Shown here in pieces: positions 63,406 to 64,000 of a stretch of DNA of 64,000 bases. Under the pieces are notes generated by a model. The model was given only the letters and a program-made list of their open reading frames with translations. It was not told the origin of the DNA and did not search any database. Location: assembly GCA_003242885.1 (NCBI GenBank), contig QKMZ01000005.1:186001-250000 (forward strand), given 5' to 3'. The position numbers and the translations under genes are program-made. Source of the DNA: Candidatus Melainabacteria bacterium (lineage in GTDB: Bacteria; Cyanobacteriota; Vampirovibrionia; Obscuribacterales; Obscuribacteraceae). The first letter of the stretch is position 1. Each line of letters opens with the position of its first letter.

Positions 63406-64000
63406 TTATCTGCCCATGCCTAATTGTTGAGCGGTTTGGAACACTTTTCCTTCAGTCAGGATAGACGGTGCGATGATCACCTCAACCTGCTGCATCTCTG
63501 CCAAATTAGTGGCGCCCAGCGTCCCCATGCTGGTCTTCAGTGCTCCAACAAGATTTTGTGAGCCGTCGTCGGTGCGAGCCGGTCCGGTCAAAATCTCCGC
63601 AAGACTTGCTGACGTGCCCACCTTGATTCTTGTTCCGCGTGGCAGAACCGGGCTAGGCGTTGCCATACCCCAGTGGAATCCCCGTCCTGGCGCCTCTTTC
63701 GCTCTCGAGAAAGGCGAGCCGATCATGGTGATGTCTGCCCCGCAGGCGATAGCTTTGCAGATGTCTCCACCTACCCCCATGCCGCCGTCGGCAATAATTA
63801 TCGGCGCAACGCCATGTTTTTCTGCATAGGTTTGCTTCGCTGCTGAGCAGTCCGCAATCGCTGTAGCCATGGGCACGCCAATCCCGAGTACGCCACGGGA
63901 TGTGCAAGCGGCACCCGGTCCGACACCCACCAGCACTCCCGCTACGCCGGTCTCCATTAGTTCTAAGCATGTCTGATAAGTGACGCAGTTGCCCACTATG
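63406..64000 (-). CDS. guaB3: GuaB3-type IMP dehydrogenase-related protein, partial
   Basis: The C-terminal 196 or so residues of an IMP dehydrogenase/GMP reductase superfamily protein; the 5' part lies beyond position 64000. It has the catalytic Cys loop GPGAACTSR, the phosphate-binding IIADGGMGVGGDICKA and MIGSPFSRAKE, and the HWGMATPSPVLPRGTRI segment that marks the GuaB3 branch common in cyanobacteria and actinobacteria. GuaB3 proteins have been linked to guanine-nucleotide metabolism. The real start cannot be seen in the window. Confidence 0.88.
   Translation of the reverse strand, partial: IVGNCVTYQTCLELMETGVAGVLVGVGPGAACTSRGVLGIGVPMATAIADCSAAKQTYAEKHGVAPIIIADGGMGVGGDICKAIACGADITMIGSPFSRAKEAPGRGFHWGMATPSPVLPRGTRIKVGTSASLAEILTGPARTDDGSQNLVGALKTSMGTLGATNLAEMQQVEVIIAPSILTEGKVFQTAQQLGMGR

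Overview
The window looks like a chromosomal segment of a Gram-negative bacterium of roughly 50% GC. Several gene types suggest the non-photosynthetic cyanobacterial relatives (Vampirovibrionia/Melainabacteria, Obscuribacterales-like): EF-hand and LysM proteins without signal peptides, GuaB3, a DDAH-like protein, many TPR proteins, and kinases fused to leucine-rich repeats. This placement is inference from gene content; no marker phylogeny was possible. I see no prophage, intact insertion sequence, integrase or CRISPR array.

Layout. 1-6.2 kb: unknown genes, a membrane-anchored NERD protein, a PP2C phosphatase, and a three-gene operon ending in a cytochrome P450. 6.2-9.95 kb: an rRNA unit on the minus strand made of tRNA-Ala(UGC), 23S and 5S, with no 16S beside it and a visible 23S processing stem. 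10.7-24 kb: a signalling island with five histidine-kinase genes, two response regulators, a Ser/Thr kinase with an LRR sensor, and a secreted LRR protein. Two adjacent kinase genes divide one kinase: the first keeps the phospho-accepting His but has no ATPase domain, and the second keeps the ATPase domain but lacks the His.

24-32.3 kb: a cluster of LysM, EF-hand and HExxH-metalloprotease-like proteins, most without signal peptides. Four of its promoters share one architecture: TTAAC, an 11-bp step to a second (A/T/C)-rich AAC pentamer, and a -10 box exactly 15 bp after the start of that pentamer. This resembles an OmpR/PhoB-type activated regulon. Phased direct repeats lie nearby (24.10, 30.54 and 32.57 kb). 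32.8-38.4 kb: two large TPR proteins, tRNA-Ile(GAU), tRNA-Ala(CGC), a small unlisted ORF and a secreted redoxin.

38.5-51 kb: more ordinary genes (DDAH-like hydrolase, double retropepsin-like protein, tyrS, leuS, a rhomboid-like protein without the catalytic motif, a CapD/WbpM-type sugar dehydratase, larE-larB). A family of GC-rich palindromes is scattered between them, and one copy forms the end of larB. Upstream of the rhomboid-like gene is an unassigned, strongly structured RNA element. 51-64 kb: a tandem-kinase protein divergent from a VWA protein (TerY-type context), an M15 peptidase, a secreted TPR protein, a patatin / acyl-ACP-synthetase-acyltransferase pair for lipid recycling, an HtrA protease, and the 3' part of a GuaB3-type gene cut by the window end.
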